A DNA stretch of 64,000 nt, taken from positions 3,286,001 through 3,350,000 of the forward strand of contig NC_089180.1 of NCBI RefSeq assembly GCF_947507565.1. Reading direction: 5' to 3'. The stretch is from Oscarella lobularis (lineage: Eukaryota > Porifera > Homoscleromorpha > Homosclerophorida > Oscarellidae). Made by a program: the position numbers and the translations under genes. Shown one piece after another: positions 1 through 10,317 of the stretch. Position 1 is the stretch's first letter; every line of letters starts with the position of its first letter. Under the pieces are notes generated by a model. It was not told the DNA's origin and made no database searches. It saw nothing but the letters and a program-made list of their open reading frames with translations.

Positions 1-819
1 TGTTGCAGAATTTCGAAAGATTGAAATGCTATCTGTTTTTTGCACTATCTGTTTTTTGAACTACCAGCAGTTCACCTTCAGATCGCCAAAACTGGTGAAA
101 ATTAGCGGTTTCGTTAAACATATATGTGGATATCGTCATCGTTCACGTGTTGTATCCACTGTAGCCGTATAAGAAGCCGACGGTCTCGTCAAGATCAAGA
201 TCTGAATTTTACGTGCCGTCAGTGACTACAACAGCACCGTCACGTTCTGCTACACGCAAGGCGATCACCCGAATCTCGCTGGCTAGCTTAAGGTTGTTTG
301 AATGATTAGCAATCCTTCCTCGTTTAATTAACTTCTTTGCTTACTTACCGCACGAAGCGCAGGCTATGTCTTTTGAACCCGAACGACCAGAAAAGCGCAC
401 AATAGGTCGTACGCCACCCCGCATTTCCCGCTCCTCCAGATGACGCCTTCAAGACGGCCCTTGCACCTCTCGCACTCTATTTGCAATTCAGCTAGTGATA
501 TAAGTTTCACTTCGACGATTCATCCTACTGTTTCCTTCCATCTTCTTACTTCAAGGCCACTGCTGTTCTATGTCAACACATCACCTAATTGTACAAATTA
601 CAATAATTGTCAATAATTAATTAATTAGGCGTTTTACCGTTACCAAATTCATTCATAGGAGCTGCAAACACAATCGTTTAGTCTTTAATCACTATTTTCA
701 TGCAAAAAAATATTTAAAAAGTTTGATCTAATAACAAACCGATATGTCACATATTTCATAAATAAGACTACATTATCCGAGTCAATTTCAAAATGAGACA
801 GTGCAACACAGTCTTCTAC
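1..819. other. intergenic, no gene recognised
   Basis: No open frame, splice-bounded coding stretch or repeat of note was recognised. The stretch from about 560 to 780 is AT-rich with several AATTAATTAA-like runs, typical of spacer DNA in this window. Confidence 0.4.
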
Positions 820-821
820 TG

Positions 822-1352
822 CAGCTGGCGTAATTTGTTGCTTGTCCAACTTGTTTTGGTCCTATTCTCACGCTGGAATCCTATTTTGTTCTGTGATTTA
901 ATTTTTTACTCTCTCTTTATTTAATAATCTTTGCGCTTATGCAAGAGGCTGCGCGTTTCTTTTTCTAATGTACAACAAATGCGCTACAAAAAGAGACTGC
1001 GCTTACATTAGAGATCTGCGCTTGTACCAGGGAAAATATCGTATCCCATTATGAGTACGCAACGGCATAGTGTAAATCTGTTTACCATGCCCAGGCCCAC
1101 CACCAATCATTTCCGATATATTCAATCCGTTGCCTGAGTTTTGAGATGTGGGGTTGATGTACGGATTGATTTCCCGTAAGACGTTTATTGGTGGTATTAT
1201 TTCATCTAGCATTGCACTCTTATGAATGCCTCTTATGGAGAACTGGGTATTGAATTCCTTATGAGGGGTTATATATTTTGTAGAGCTATATGCCGTGAGT
1301 TGTTGATATTGAGGCAGAAGCTCCTTATAATGGTTTGTTGATGATGACGAGG
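822..1352 (-). repeat. dispersed repeat, copy A (inverted partner at 20163-20720)
   Basis: On the minus strand this segment matches the plus strand at 20163-20720 over about 530 bp, for example the shared runs GCGCAGATCTCTAATGTAAG and TTACGCCAGCTGCAGTAGAA. The two copies lie about 19 kb apart in opposite orientation and differ by scattered substitutions and small indels. In copy B the match begins inside a gypsy gag gene, so the repeat was joined to or inserted into that gene. No terminal inverted repeats or target duplications were seen, so its class is unknown. Confidence 0.75.
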
Positions 1353-1533
1353 ACGCATTGAGAGCTTGCACAAAGAATGAATGAAGAGATGCCGGTAGAT
1401 ATAAATGAGTTTCTTCGAGGATGTTCCAGTCAGCGCCCAGGGCCGGAACAAGCCCTAACCTGCCAGCACCTGCACTTGACTGTCCTAGCTTAGGGCCATT
1501 CTGAGCTGAAAAGAATAATATCGCAAAACGCAT
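1003..1533 (-). CDS. unknown 176-aa open frame overlapping dispersed repeat
   Basis: An uninterrupted 176-codon frame whose C-terminal two thirds lies in the dispersed repeat. It has a serine tract (about residues 60-65) and a Gly/Pro-rich stretch near the C-terminus (SGNGLNISEMIGGGPGHGK). In the second copy of the repeat the same frame is broken by several stops, although residues such as PPINVLREINPY are kept. That preservation hints that the frame was once coding, perhaps as part of a transposon protein. No known domain was recognised and the start codon is only the first Met available. It could equally be a chance frame in non-coding repeat DNA. Confidence 0.3.
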   Translation of the reverse strand: MRFAILFFSAQNGPKLGQSSAGAGRLGLVPALGADWNILEETHLYLPASLHSFFVQALNASSSSSTNHYKELLPQYQQLTAYSSTKYITPHKEFNTQFSIRGIHKSAMLDEIIPPINVLREINPYINPTSQNSGNGLNISEMIGGGPGHGKQIYTMPLRTHNGIRYFPWYKRRSLM

Positions 1534-1762
1534 TGAAATCAGCGTCTATACGGGGTTGGGACAACACTTTACTCAGAGACCGAGCAGCCCACTGAATGTC
1601 CTCCGAAAACCAATACGTAACAGATAACGAGCGCTTTATTAACTCGGCGCAAGTCTATTTAAATTCGTTCTCTGCTACGTCCACGAGCAGGAAAATTAAG
1701 GCAGACGCTTCATTCCCACTTAGATATTCAACATCTTTGTGAGGCCATGTTGAAATGAAGTA

Positions 1763-1902
1763 AGACGCGACAAGAATTAGGAAGTGCGTAAAACTCGTGT
1801 CTTTAATGTCAAAACAACCAGGGGCTTAGTCAAGACGCGACGAGAATTAGGAAGTGCGTAAAACTTGTGTCTTTAATGTCAAAACAACCAGGGGCTTAGT
1901 CA
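1763..1902. repeat. 70-bp tandem duplication
   Basis: Two adjacent 70-bp copies (1763-1832 and 1833-1902) are nearly identical; each contains GAATTAGGAAGTGCGTAAAA and ends CAGGGGCTTAGTCA. They look like a recent local duplication. Confidence 0.9.
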
Positions 1903-2486
1903 ATACGTTCTTTATTCTCGGTGTTTGGTCGCGCAAACGCCTGAGCATCCTTGACGGTCGCCTGAAGCTATTTTGAGTGTTGAATATTACTTCGTCTTTA
2001 CTGTAAGACGTTCATCGTCTGGACTTGAGTATCCTCTCCGATCCGGCTTGTCAGCCTTGAGGAATCGTGCATTTAATTAAGCAATCGAACATTCTGTCGA
2101 ATACTCGCACGAACTTCGCCGTCTCCTCTGCGCCGTCTATTTTGAAATGATCTAATGCATCGGCGACGCTTGAACTCAACACCTATTTTCACAAAACTTC
2201 GCCGAGATTGCATTCGTCCGCAGATGTATCTCACAAACTTACTTGTGCAGCAAGATCCACTCGCATGCGAGAATAAGACGTAAGTTCCATGTGCTCAAGT
2301 TTCAACTTTGGGAGCACGGACAGTCCGCTTCTGTTTGATGCAATGCGGCGACGATCGTATAAATCGCTTATGCTTAAATCGTATATGCTTCCATGTCACA
2401 AATTTTCCGTTTATCTACGTGCGTCTTTGTCAGCCAGAATGTACTTCGGGTTCCGCGAGGACTTATATAGTGCGTTCACACTAGGT
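1903..2486. other. intergenic, no gene recognised
   Basis: No coding or repeat structure was recognised. The only long frame here, 2289-2723 on the plus strand, runs through the palindromic CCGTA repeat and is not believed. Confidence 0.35.
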
Positions 2487-2632
2487 AAAATAACCGTACC
2501 GTACCGTACCGTATCGGTACGGTACAGTTATTTTTGCTGTCTAAACGGGTACCGTACCGTAGCGAACCGTACACGTATCGGGCCACTTCGGCTTGCCGTA
2601 CCGGGTACGGTTCGATTACCGGTACGGTCATC
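2487..2632. repeat. palindromic CCGTAC-rich fold-back (MITE-like)
   Basis: About 145 bp built from tandem CCGTA units on the left (ACCGTACCGTACCGTACCGT) and their reverse complement, with TACCGGGTACGG and ACCGGTACGGT on the right. The whole can fold on itself. It has the look of a short non-autonomous DNA element with simple-sequence ends. No target duplication was identified. Confidence 0.55.
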
Positions 2633-3480
2633 AAAAAAAGACATTTTCCTACCGCTTTCGTCTCCTATTGGCCGCGAAAGGAGTCAAATTGACGCGTTCT
2701 TCGTATTCGTTCACGATACCTAATCTTAATCCAAACCCTCACCCTTACACACCATCACGCAGAAAATAGAAAAAGAAATAAAAATACCACCTAATCCCAA
2801 CCTAAATCCTTATCCTTACCAAAAAATCGGTAGCACAATTTGAAAAAAATGATTTGACCAACAATCAAGCAACGCACGCTAACAAAAAAATCAAGAAAAG
2901 CCAAAAAATACGAAAAAGCAAAATTCAAACTTATATGATGCTTGAATCGAAAACGAAAAGAACGCGAAATTACTAAAAACAAAAACCTAAAACAAAAACA
3001 AACAACATCAAAATCTTTTCGATTTAATTAACTATCATCGATTTTAAAAAAAACTTTGATGAAATCGACGAAATCGCACCTAAAACGACGCGTGAACGAT
3101 ACTTACCAAGGTTTCTTCACCCGCAAACACGCTTTTGAACATCAAGAACACGGGAAACAGCCTCGAAAACAAGCGTTCACTTGCGCGAAAACAAAAACGT
3201 AAATGAATGAAGGCAGTGGCTATTGTTACGACAGTCGTCAGTCTAGCGCACTATAGAGTAGAGAGCTTATAAAGCGTTTTTTTCATGTACCTAATCTAAT
3301 CCTAATCCTAAACCTTACTGGTATCGGTGGCGGCTTCGCTTAGGGCTTAACCGCCCCAATGAGCATAGGTCGCAGAGGGGGTTTTGCCCCCCCTCCCCTG
3401 GAACCATGCTGCGGGCGGTTGAGCTATAGTCGCGGGTGATCGTATATCGCTGCTTAGGTACAGAGAAAACAAGAAAAAAA
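2633..3480. other. AT-rich spacer with CCTAAYCC-type motifs
   Basis: Low-complexity, A-rich on the plus strand, no convincing gene. It holds several imperfect CCTAATCC...CCCTTAC motifs (about 2720, 2790, 3291) like those in the 17.6-18.1 kb stretch. The run AAACCTTACTGGTATCGG at about 3310 recurs near 4229. Confidence 0.4.
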
Positions 3481-3485
3481 CAAAA

Positions 3486-3560
3486 AAACGGAGCACTCAT
3501 CGGGATTCGAACTCCCGATCCGTCACGTGCCCCGTTGTTCATGCATCCGGTCGTCCCACA
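3486..3560 (-). other. tRNA-like sequence with Pol III B box (possible tRNA-derived SINE)
   Basis: On the minus strand, GAGTTCGAATCCC matches a tRNA T-arm/B box. It can pair as CGGGA/TCCCG around a seven-base loop and is followed about 15 bases later by a T-run that could end Pol III transcription. I could not build a matching acceptor stem, D-arm or anticodon arm upstream, and the T-stem geometry is one base off the standard. A decayed tRNA or the head of a tRNA-derived SINE is more likely than a working tRNA. Confidence 0.3.
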
Positions 3561-3791
3561 GATCCCGAATTACCGTAGGCGCTGGTTGTGAAGCGCTCTT
3601 TTCTGTTAAGCGCCTATTATTTGATAGGCGCCCACTCATCAGATGTTTTTTTCCAATGTTTGTGAAGCGCTGCCAATCTTTTCATGCACTGTTGACTGTA
3701 CGTTCGGTTAGGCGTTATCGGCAAGTCAGACGTTGGGCCGTCGTCTAACGCGCAATCTCACTAATTGTTTCGTAATGGTCACGTACCTGAA

Positions 3792-4110
3792 ATGTCTGAG
3801 GTGGAAGGTGGAAAGACTTCGGGCTGCTTTCGTGTGTTTCGCAGAAAGAGCTACACAAGGGAAGCAAAGTTGAAAGTTGTCCAGTTCTTCAAAGCTAATC
3901 GCAGGAACTTGTAGGAAACCTGCAAACGCTCTTCCCTGAACAACCAAACGGTGAAACGATGGATCACGATGAAGGAGAGCCTGCTCGAGAGCCGTATACT
4001 ATGAGGAGTGCTGGCTTCATTGCTTTACCCTCTGAAAGCACTTTGCGAGATTACATCACGTTTTCAAGAATCGCTTAGGCTTCCAACGCAAAGTGAGATA
4101 GATGCTGCCA
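3792..4110 (+). pseudogene. pogo/Tigger-type transposase N-terminal fragment
   Basis: Reading from the ATG at 3792 gives a helix-turn-helix segment of the CENP-B/pogo kind (SYTREAKLKVVQFF, ETCKRSSLNNQTVKRWI), which in active elements binds the terminal repeats. A TAG stop interrupts it at 3912-3914 and the frame ends at 4002-4004. The next bases, up to about 4110, encode LPSESTLRDY and, after a shift, FKNRLGFQRK. These belong to another transposase-like family (the LPSxxTLRDY motif is common in uncharacterised cnidarian proteins). No DDE catalytic part follows, so this is a relic. Confidence 0.6.
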
Positions 4111-4261
4111 TCAGAGATTGGGCGACGGCAAATGGGGCTTCGTGCCGTTAAGAGTGCGCATGCGCATGGAGTTCAAGGATAAGTATGCCGTTGTATACGT
4201 GTGTCTAACCCAACCATAACCCGGTGTAAACCTTACTGGTATCGGAGGCGGACCCGCACCA

Positions 4262-4346
4262 CTAGCTTGATGTAGCCAGAGATAAAATAGGAGAGGGATT
4301 GGTAACTAGCTGATGTCACGTGACTTTGCGTGACGCTAACTGTGTC
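4262..4346 (+). repeat. terminal-repeat-like segment (inverted partner at 49703-49760)
   Basis: Contains AATAGGAGAGGGATTGGTAA followed by CTAGCTGATGTCACGTGA. The same sequence lies on the minus strand near 49760-49705, and a diverged relative (GGAGAGGGATTGG then CACGTGA) forms the arms of the fold-back element at 8533-9201. It looks like one end of a short DNA transposon. It abuts the hairpin element at 4348. Confidence 0.55.
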
Positions 4347-4347
4347 T

Positions 4348-4412
4348 TAGCCTCGGTCCCACACCCTCCCTCGCGTCCCGGATGCTCCGTTCCTGCGAGA
4401 GAGGGTCTGGTT
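4348..4412 (+). repeat. TAGCCTCG hairpin element end, copy 1
   Basis: Starts TAGCCTCGG and then holds an imperfect hairpin with arms CACACCCTCCCTCGC and GCGAGAGAGGGTCTG around CCCGGATG. It is of the same subtype as the hairpin at 27607-27667, sharing CCCGGATG and the tail CGGT-CCGCC. Only one end is present. Confidence 0.6.
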
Positions 4413-5236
4413 CGGTTCCGCCCCATCCACGCCCATTCGCCCACGCATTATGACGTGGGGGAACAATAGTGTTAGCGAAGAGCAAATACACTCCGGTACT
4501 CGCCCAAGACGAGTTAGTAGGCTAAAATCGCATACTCCAGCTGTTCACGCCATCGTTTGCGGGCCGTACGCTGCTTCTCCTGAGATAGGAATACATCGAT
4601 GATCACCGATTGATGGCCGTAAAACGATGGGAACGCCTCAAGAGAAGCAGGCTTGAGCACGAAAAAAATCGGAAGAAGTACGTGCGAGAAATCACTTCGA
4701 AAGGTTAGAGTACTTATTTGTATGCACGAAAAGATCTATAGCAAGCCAAAAAATCTTTTGCTGCGCTTGTGAGAGGTCACTTTCGGTTCGCTATTGAAGC
4801 AGCTACAATACTAAACCTTTACCTAAACTTGTCAAGCTTGAAGATAACTATCCGCGGAAGTTCTAAAAGCTCTTCTAGAATCTCTAAAGTGGATTTAGGC
4901 GCCATTTCTAATCTGCTTTTGGCAACTGATCCCCACTTTCTCGCGCATGCGCGGTCATTGCGAAAAGGGTCTATTTGTTACGCTTCGTCGGTTGGAATTG
5001 CTTATGAGCATCGTCGCGACAAATCGGAAGCTTTTGTAACGGTCTTTAGAGGAAATCGACACCGACGAATTTCATTAATCGTGACAGAATTCGGCTGTGA
5101 ATTGTTTTTTTTGTGAGAGAAGTGCCCGAAAGTGTCCAAGCATCCCTTCGAATCGAGTCGCGGTTTTTAGAGAAATCGAGACCGGTGCGTTATTAATTTT
5201 CATTCGTCTGGAGTCAAGACGGCGACGCGTCCAGCG
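4413..5236. other. no gene recognised; presumed 5' flank of gag remnant
   Basis: The plus-strand frame at 4769-5116 has no recognisable features and is not supported. The stretch may hold the leader or LTR of the gag gene that follows, but I could not define LTR ends. Confidence 0.3.
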
Positions 5237-5981
5237 GTGAGCGGACACGTCGTGACTCGCTCCGAATGGAAGCGGATGGCGGAAAAGATCGAGGATCTTA
5301 GGCGACGCCTAGAAGCTGTATCGAAGGAGCATGACGAAATCAAAGCGGAAATTGGAGAACTGATTTCCCGCGAAGAGGAGTTAAAGAGCCAGATCTACAA
5401 CGCAGAAGATACGCAGCGAAAGCTCGAGCAGGAGCTAAAAGGAGCTCTCACGGCGTTCGAGGATTTGGAGTTACAAAGAACCGTTGACGAAGAGGAGATC
5501 GATCAGCTGCAGGGATCTCTCGCCGACTTGGAGCGCTATGTGGAGTTACTCATTTTACGCGCAGGGAAAGCCATTCGTGAGGAGAATAGCGAAACCATTC
5601 GTTTGCTTACTCAAGAGAATCGACATCTCCGAGCGAAGTTGTCAAGGTCGACCGAGGAGGTCGAAACCGTTAAATCTGAATTATTCATCTTAAACATTGT
5701 CTGGAAGAGAGCCTGAGTCATCGAGGGGTCAAGAATCATCAAAGGAAACCGAGAAAGGAACGTCGGATCGCTGGCTGGACTGGGGAAGTAAAGCGTCTTC
5801 AATTCGAAGTCCGCCTGAAGGGTCGCGCTTTACAGATGTACGAATCGGTCCCTACTGAGGCGAGGAAGTCCTACGAGTCAGCCAAAGCTGCTTGGCTCCA
5901 ATTGATGCAACCGGTTCGACTCCGAGAATATCAGCAAGCGATGATTGAAGCCAATATCAGAGTGAATCCGTAGCTTTATGA
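5237..5981 (+). pseudogene. retrotransposon Gag remnant with N-terminal coiled coil
   Basis: The 159-residue frame 5237-5716 is almost wholly a charged coiled coil (heptad-like EDLRRRLEAVSKEHDEIKAE). About 70 bases further on, in another frame (5786-5981), comes FEVRLKGRALQMYESVP and YESAKAAWLQLMQP, which match the Gag core of LTR retrotransposons (the LkGrAlqvyesLp...SYdalkaAL pattern). That frame ends in a stop after RVNP. So a capsid-type Gag has lost its continuity through at least one frameshift or a small deletion. No zinc knuckle or protease follows. The gypsy-type remains on the opposite strand at 7.8-8.4 kb are from another copy. Confidence 0.6.
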
Positions 5982-7462
5982 TTTGTTTGCCACGGGGCGG
6001 TCGATCAACGTGCTCGGAAGGCGGCGCGCTTTTCGGACGCACTGCTGTCTTTGGCACATCGATGGCAATCACAAACTGATAAGGTAAACATATTGAGTTT
6101 TCAGAGCGCTTTTGTACAGTCACTGACAGTGTCATTAACCGTGTGTGACCAGTTTGAGCAAGCTTGCAAAAGAAATTGTATTCTTTCGTGGGTGAGGTGC
6201 GATAAAGGCCGTAAAAATGCTCAAGTTTTGCTCTTCATGTTGTCTTACCTATCTCGAGGACCCGGGCGTGGTAGCGTCAAAACTAGACGTTTGGTCCACA
6301 ATCAAATGACCGAACGTCTCTGGCGAGATGTTTTTTATCAGGTAGTCATTCTAAGGCAAATTTTCGATTGTACTAATCGCGTTCTTTAGGTGACGTCAAC
6401 GTATTACCATTTATTTTGTTGTTTGGAAAACATGGCTTTTGTCGTCAGCAGGGAATAAGTCACCTACACAGCTTTGGATATTGGTAATGCAAAATCCCAC
6501 GTATTTTTTGTCGACTGTAGGAGTAGAAATGCGTTGGGCTTTTCAACATGAGTTTAATGATTTTGGCATTGATTTTGATGTTGAGCCATCCGATGGACAT
6601 TGGAACGAAGACGAAGACGACACCGACGATGGCGACGTTTCTGTACCTGAAACTTCTGTAAAACACGAAAGCCGCCTTCAGTCTGTCTTGTCTGCAACTC
6701 TTGATCCTTCGGAGCATGTCACCGATTTCAGAGTGTCAATTTATTTGAGAGCACGAAAAATAGCTGGTAATATTCAATGATGATGATGACGTCCAAGAAC
6801 AGTTTTTTTGGTAATGCATTTAGTTACGTTATCAGAAAAGTCTTTGTTACGCATCGGACAAGTTTTCTTACTGTAGTTTGGCGAAGTCATTAGTCGTATG
6901 ATTCGACGTTTTTGTGATGTAATCAATTACAATGTCTTTTCTATACACGTCATTGTGACGTATTGTTTATTCACGTGACTGTGACTTCCTGAACGATAAT
7001 AGGCGCACGCCACATCGCATTCTTTGTTGTGCACAGCTCATCGAAACCGAAACATTTATTCCTAATCGTTTTTTCCGCTTTCAGTATTTTCGACGATTCG
7101 GGCTATTCAAAGAATGTCTTCAAGGGAGAAAAAATAATTGATAATACTGGAGTCAATCGATCGCCAGCTACGCGATCTTCGCCGTTGATACAGCGAAATC
7201 GGAGCCGACGAGGAGGCAGAATGGGATGACTTCACTGTTTCCAATCGAAGCGATCCGTCTTCGGAGCAGGCGGCCCCTCTACGGGCGCCCGTGAAGGTCC
7301 ACTTTTCTCACCTCCAAAAACCGCTATATGGAATGAGCATCGAAGGGTCTTTGACCATCGCGGTGAGGGAAAAAGACGGGCATCGTATTCCCGTTCAGTG
7401 GAGAAGACTAAGAAGTCGCAAACGTCAGACATATTTTCCGAGACAGGCCGTGCACCGTGGGT
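5982..7462. other. mostly unassigned; one acidic open frame 6439-6780
   Basis: The plus-strand frame 6439-6780 (113 codons) has a strongly acidic run (HWNEDEDDTDDGD), a composition seen in transposase tails, but no domain. No other coding segment was convincing. I see no repeats of note here. Confidence 0.25.
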
Positions 7463-7830
7463 TCACAAGTTTGTGTGCCTCGCAAACAGTCGAAGACGTG
7501 AATGAAGATCTTCAGATTCGCTGCTTAAAATTCCGCACTGAATAAATGACTGTCGGATCATATCGCTAGGCAAAGCGTTCCAGCTCTCCGATAACCATCT
7601 TGCAATCATTTTATACACAACTGACTTTCCTTTGCCACTGCCTGTGAATTCTTGTTCACCTTTTGCCAACCAGTTAAGCAACTTTTCTCTCATTGCAGTC
7701 TTGAACGGCTTGTTCCAGTGTACATTAGCAGGCTGCAAGAAAGGTGTCATTCCTCCCGGAATAACAGCAACGTCGGTATTGTAATGCTGCTTAATTAAAA
7801 GATGATAGAACAGTTTTTTTAATTTCGCGG
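7463..7830 (-). pseudogene. pogo-like transposase C-terminal fragment, third catalytic Asp replaced
   Basis: The minus strand encodes KQHYNTDVAVIPGGMTPFLQ and then PANVHWNKPFK, with a tail SWNALPSDMIRQSFIQCGI. This is the last third of a DDE_1 (pogo/Tigger) transposase, whose usual motif is QPLDVxxNKPFK. Here the aspartate position reads N (QPANV), so even an intact copy would lack the third metal ligand. The frame ends at 7463, and upstream it stops at a junction with gypsy protease sequence near 7830, so this is a truncated insertion or chimaeric junction. Confidence 0.65.
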
Positions 7831-8357
7831 AGCCAATTTTGCCCGAGGAGCGATGGACCGTCCCCTTCTACTGTACAGTGGGAGCTCCGCCTTTTGACCC
7901 TCTAACTACATTTGAAGTCTTCGTTTCCCGAGCACCGACACATCTTTCTTCGAATAGGTCGAAAGCGTAATGTCTGGCTTCGTGAGCGCGACGTCCTTGA
8001 AGTACTTGTCTCACGTAGCGCGAAAAACCAACGCGACGGCGGCTCCAGTGTCTACTTCCATTGGGAGGCGTTTCCTCTCTACGAACGGGTGAATCGTTAA
8101 TTTCTCGTCGTGTTTCGACGGCACGGTATTTATCGCATTCAAAAAATTATCGTCGTCAACCGTTGCTTCGTCGTCGCATCTATCGACGCGATCAGTCGCC
8201 TCCCTTTTTGGCAACGCGATCCTTTCCCACGCCCTCCTCTCTCTTTAGAGCGACACGCGCTCACTAAGTGCCCCTTTTTGTTGCACGCCAAAATAATTTG
8301 TCGGAAATATTGAAGAACATGGGTCCACTCGTTACTATACGGTGCCGACACCGTCAA
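7831..8357 (-). pseudogene. Ty3/gypsy Gag zinc knuckle and protease remnant
   Basis: Reading down the minus strand gives a degenerate zinc knuckle (ACNKKGHLVSACRSK). An aspartic-protease active site follows (MEVDTGAAVALV, the DTGA motif). After a frameshift come TLSTYSKKDVSVLGK and the protease-end motif GPSLLGQNWL. At least three frame changes are needed to read through, so the copy is dead. Its 3' side is cut by the pogo fragment at about 7830; no reverse transcriptase follows. Confidence 0.65.
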
Positions 8358-8532
8358 TCTTTTTTCGTGTCAGCCACCTTGATTTTGTCGTAATTGCATT
8401 AGATTTTTGGCCCCGTATAATTTGGTCCTAGTCCTATATGTAGAAAGCGACGATCGCACAATGCGATGCCATCGTTAAGGAAATCCGGCAAAACATACGC
8501 TCCTTGTCGGGCACCGTGCAAGGCGGTGACAA

Positions 8533-9201
8533 CATAGATAGAGAAGGAGAGGGATTGGAAACACCCTCTTGCCACGTGATTTTTCGTGAGGCTAACTCTG
8601 TAATGGCCCACCCACGCACGTACACATATATGTAATGTAGGGAAAAGTGCCTCACGCTTTAGTTTAGCTTTTGCCGAACCCCATAGCATGCTCAAAGCAA
8701 TGTCTAGTTGTTCAGAAATCTAAAGTAAGTCGACTCTTTTCGCTCGTGCTTCAGCTTTTCATGCTAACGCGCATAGCTCTGCTTTCTTGATCTTGCATGA
8801 CACACAACTCTCTCTTCGTATTACCTAGTCGCGGTGGCCCCGCGCGAAACTCTAGCGAAGGAACGCAGGTACAAGATTAGCGCCTCTGCATGCTTCGAAA
8901 AATTCGTTGTCGAAAAGAACGCTACTTCGTCGAGCCATCCACGCCCCCACAGAGTTTCCCAGAGAGGTTATAACCGTTTTTCCGAACACAACAACTTTTC
9001 CGAAGCACGCAGAGGCCCTAACCTCGTACCTGCGTTCCTTCTCTAGAGTTTCGCTCGGATCCACCGAGACTATGTTGTACAAAGACAGAGTTATGTGTCA
9101 TGCAACCAAGGTGTACATCCGTGGAGGGGCCGTAACAGAATTAGCCTAACGAAAAATCACGTGACAAGGAGGTGTTTCCATCCCCTTCCTTCTTTATCTA
9201 T
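8533..9201. mobile_element. nested fold-back DNA element
   Basis: Outer arms of about 98 bp (8533-8632 and 9108-9201) are inverted copies; both contain the GGATTGGAAACACC / GGTGTTTCCATCCC pair and CACGTGATTTTTCGT / ACGAAAAATCACGTGA. Between them a second, nearly continuous palindrome (about 8832-9065) pairs GAAACTCTAGCGAAGGAACG with CGTTCCTTCTCTAGAGTTTC. No transposase frame is believable; the paired frames on both strands simply mirror the palindrome. It is a non-autonomous element with very long terminal inverted repeats. A clear target duplication was not found. Confidence 0.75.
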
Positions 9202-9386
9202 GGTGCCACACGTCGATGTGTACGGGTTGTTAGGAGTTAGGTTAGTTAGTTAATATAAACAGTCTGTTTTATATATAGCTAGGCTTGCAGGCTCTAGTAC
9301 ACTTACCTACCTGTATGACAACAGCACAGAACGTTACATGGTAACAGGCGTGACAGATTATAGCCACTGCACTCATGACGACCGCT

Positions 9387-9760
9387 TAGCCTCGCGTTGC
9401 CAGGCCCTCCTCCCTGATATCCCGTATAAACACGGGAGAAGAGAAGGGTCTGGTACCACTGGTCTGCGTCATAGGTCACGAGGACCATCCTTTTGTGGGT
9501 GCGGTCCATCGTCATCTAATGCAATTACACACCTCGTCGCGCACGCAGGTGAAAGGAGCGCGTCATTCGATACAATGTGCTCAGAGGCCGCGTTGTAGAT
9601 CCTAGAATCCATTATCGGTTTCTTGCCGGGGGGAAAGTTCGTCTGCTTCCTGATGCCTCCTCTGCTTTGCGGATTAGCGTTCTGCGCTGTCGTGGTCAGT
9701 CCACTGAAGGCGATCATGGAGAAAAAGGTATTTTACCTAAAAGTAATTAATATGATATTG
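9387..9760 (+). mobile_element. hairpin element copy 2 with RecQ-like fragment, right end missing
   Basis: Begins TAGCCTCGCGTTG, then a hairpin (9400-9453; arms CCAGGCCCTCCTCCC and GAAGAGAAGGGTCTGG). The sequence to about 9531 is nearly identical to the left end of the complete element at 26944. Further in, the plus strand reads KFVCFLMPPLL and AVVVSPLKAIMEKKV, resembling the Walker A downstream region and motif Ia of RecQ-family helicases, though the GKS residues are lost. No matching right end was found, so the copy is truncated. Confidence 0.65.
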
Positions 9761-9769
9761 GTGCAACTA

Positions 9770-10317
9770 TACTACTTTTGCTTATGTGTAAAAACTTCTT
9801 GCAAAGGGACTCGGTGCAACACAGCTACTGCATCCGCAAGAGGTAGATGCACTTTCAGCAAAAGTCATCACTTCAGCTCGATACTGTAAATTTGACAATT
9901 GGACGTACATTAATTAATAGTGATTTTATTTCCTCTTTGACGTGTAGTTTACCTGTCACCTAAGTGAGGCTAATTCGAGTACGGCGTACGCCAGTTAGCC
10001 GTTTCAAAGATTATAAAAAGAAAAGCTGCATATCTCAAACGCTGCCCGAAGTTCAGTAGGCACTTGCTATGTGGCTTGTCCAGAAGGTTCACCAAGGGGG
10101 GCGGGAAATAGTAACAGGTCCATTTAAAAGACCAGCGCATACGGTATTTTTGTCGCGAAGTTGTTCGACTATTTTTAATGTGACTATTGGCATCGTCATT
10201 AGGTCTGATCAAACGCCTCCGGCTTCGTAAAATTGCCCATTTTGGTGATCGGAAAAGCTGAAAGACCAAGGTGACGAAAATATAATGAGTTGTGTTTTAA
10301 TTTAACGAACTGTTCTC
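9770..10317. other. no gene recognised
   Basis: Mixed spacer. A minus-strand frame at 9970-10269 has no recognisable motif. The segment ends at a splice-acceptor-like TTCTCAG before the Tigger exon. Confidence 0.3.

Noticed and set aside
2289-2723. 144-codon plus-strand frame
   Set aside because: It crosses the CCGTA palindrome and has no coding character outside it.
3486-3560. A functional tRNA gene
   Set aside because: The B box and T-run are there, but no acceptor, D or anticodon stems could be paired; reported only as tRNA-like.
8834-9149. Mirror-image frames on both strands (ETLAKERRYKISASACFEK and its relatives)
   Set aside because: They translate the two arms of a palindrome; similarity to each other is due to the inverted repeat.
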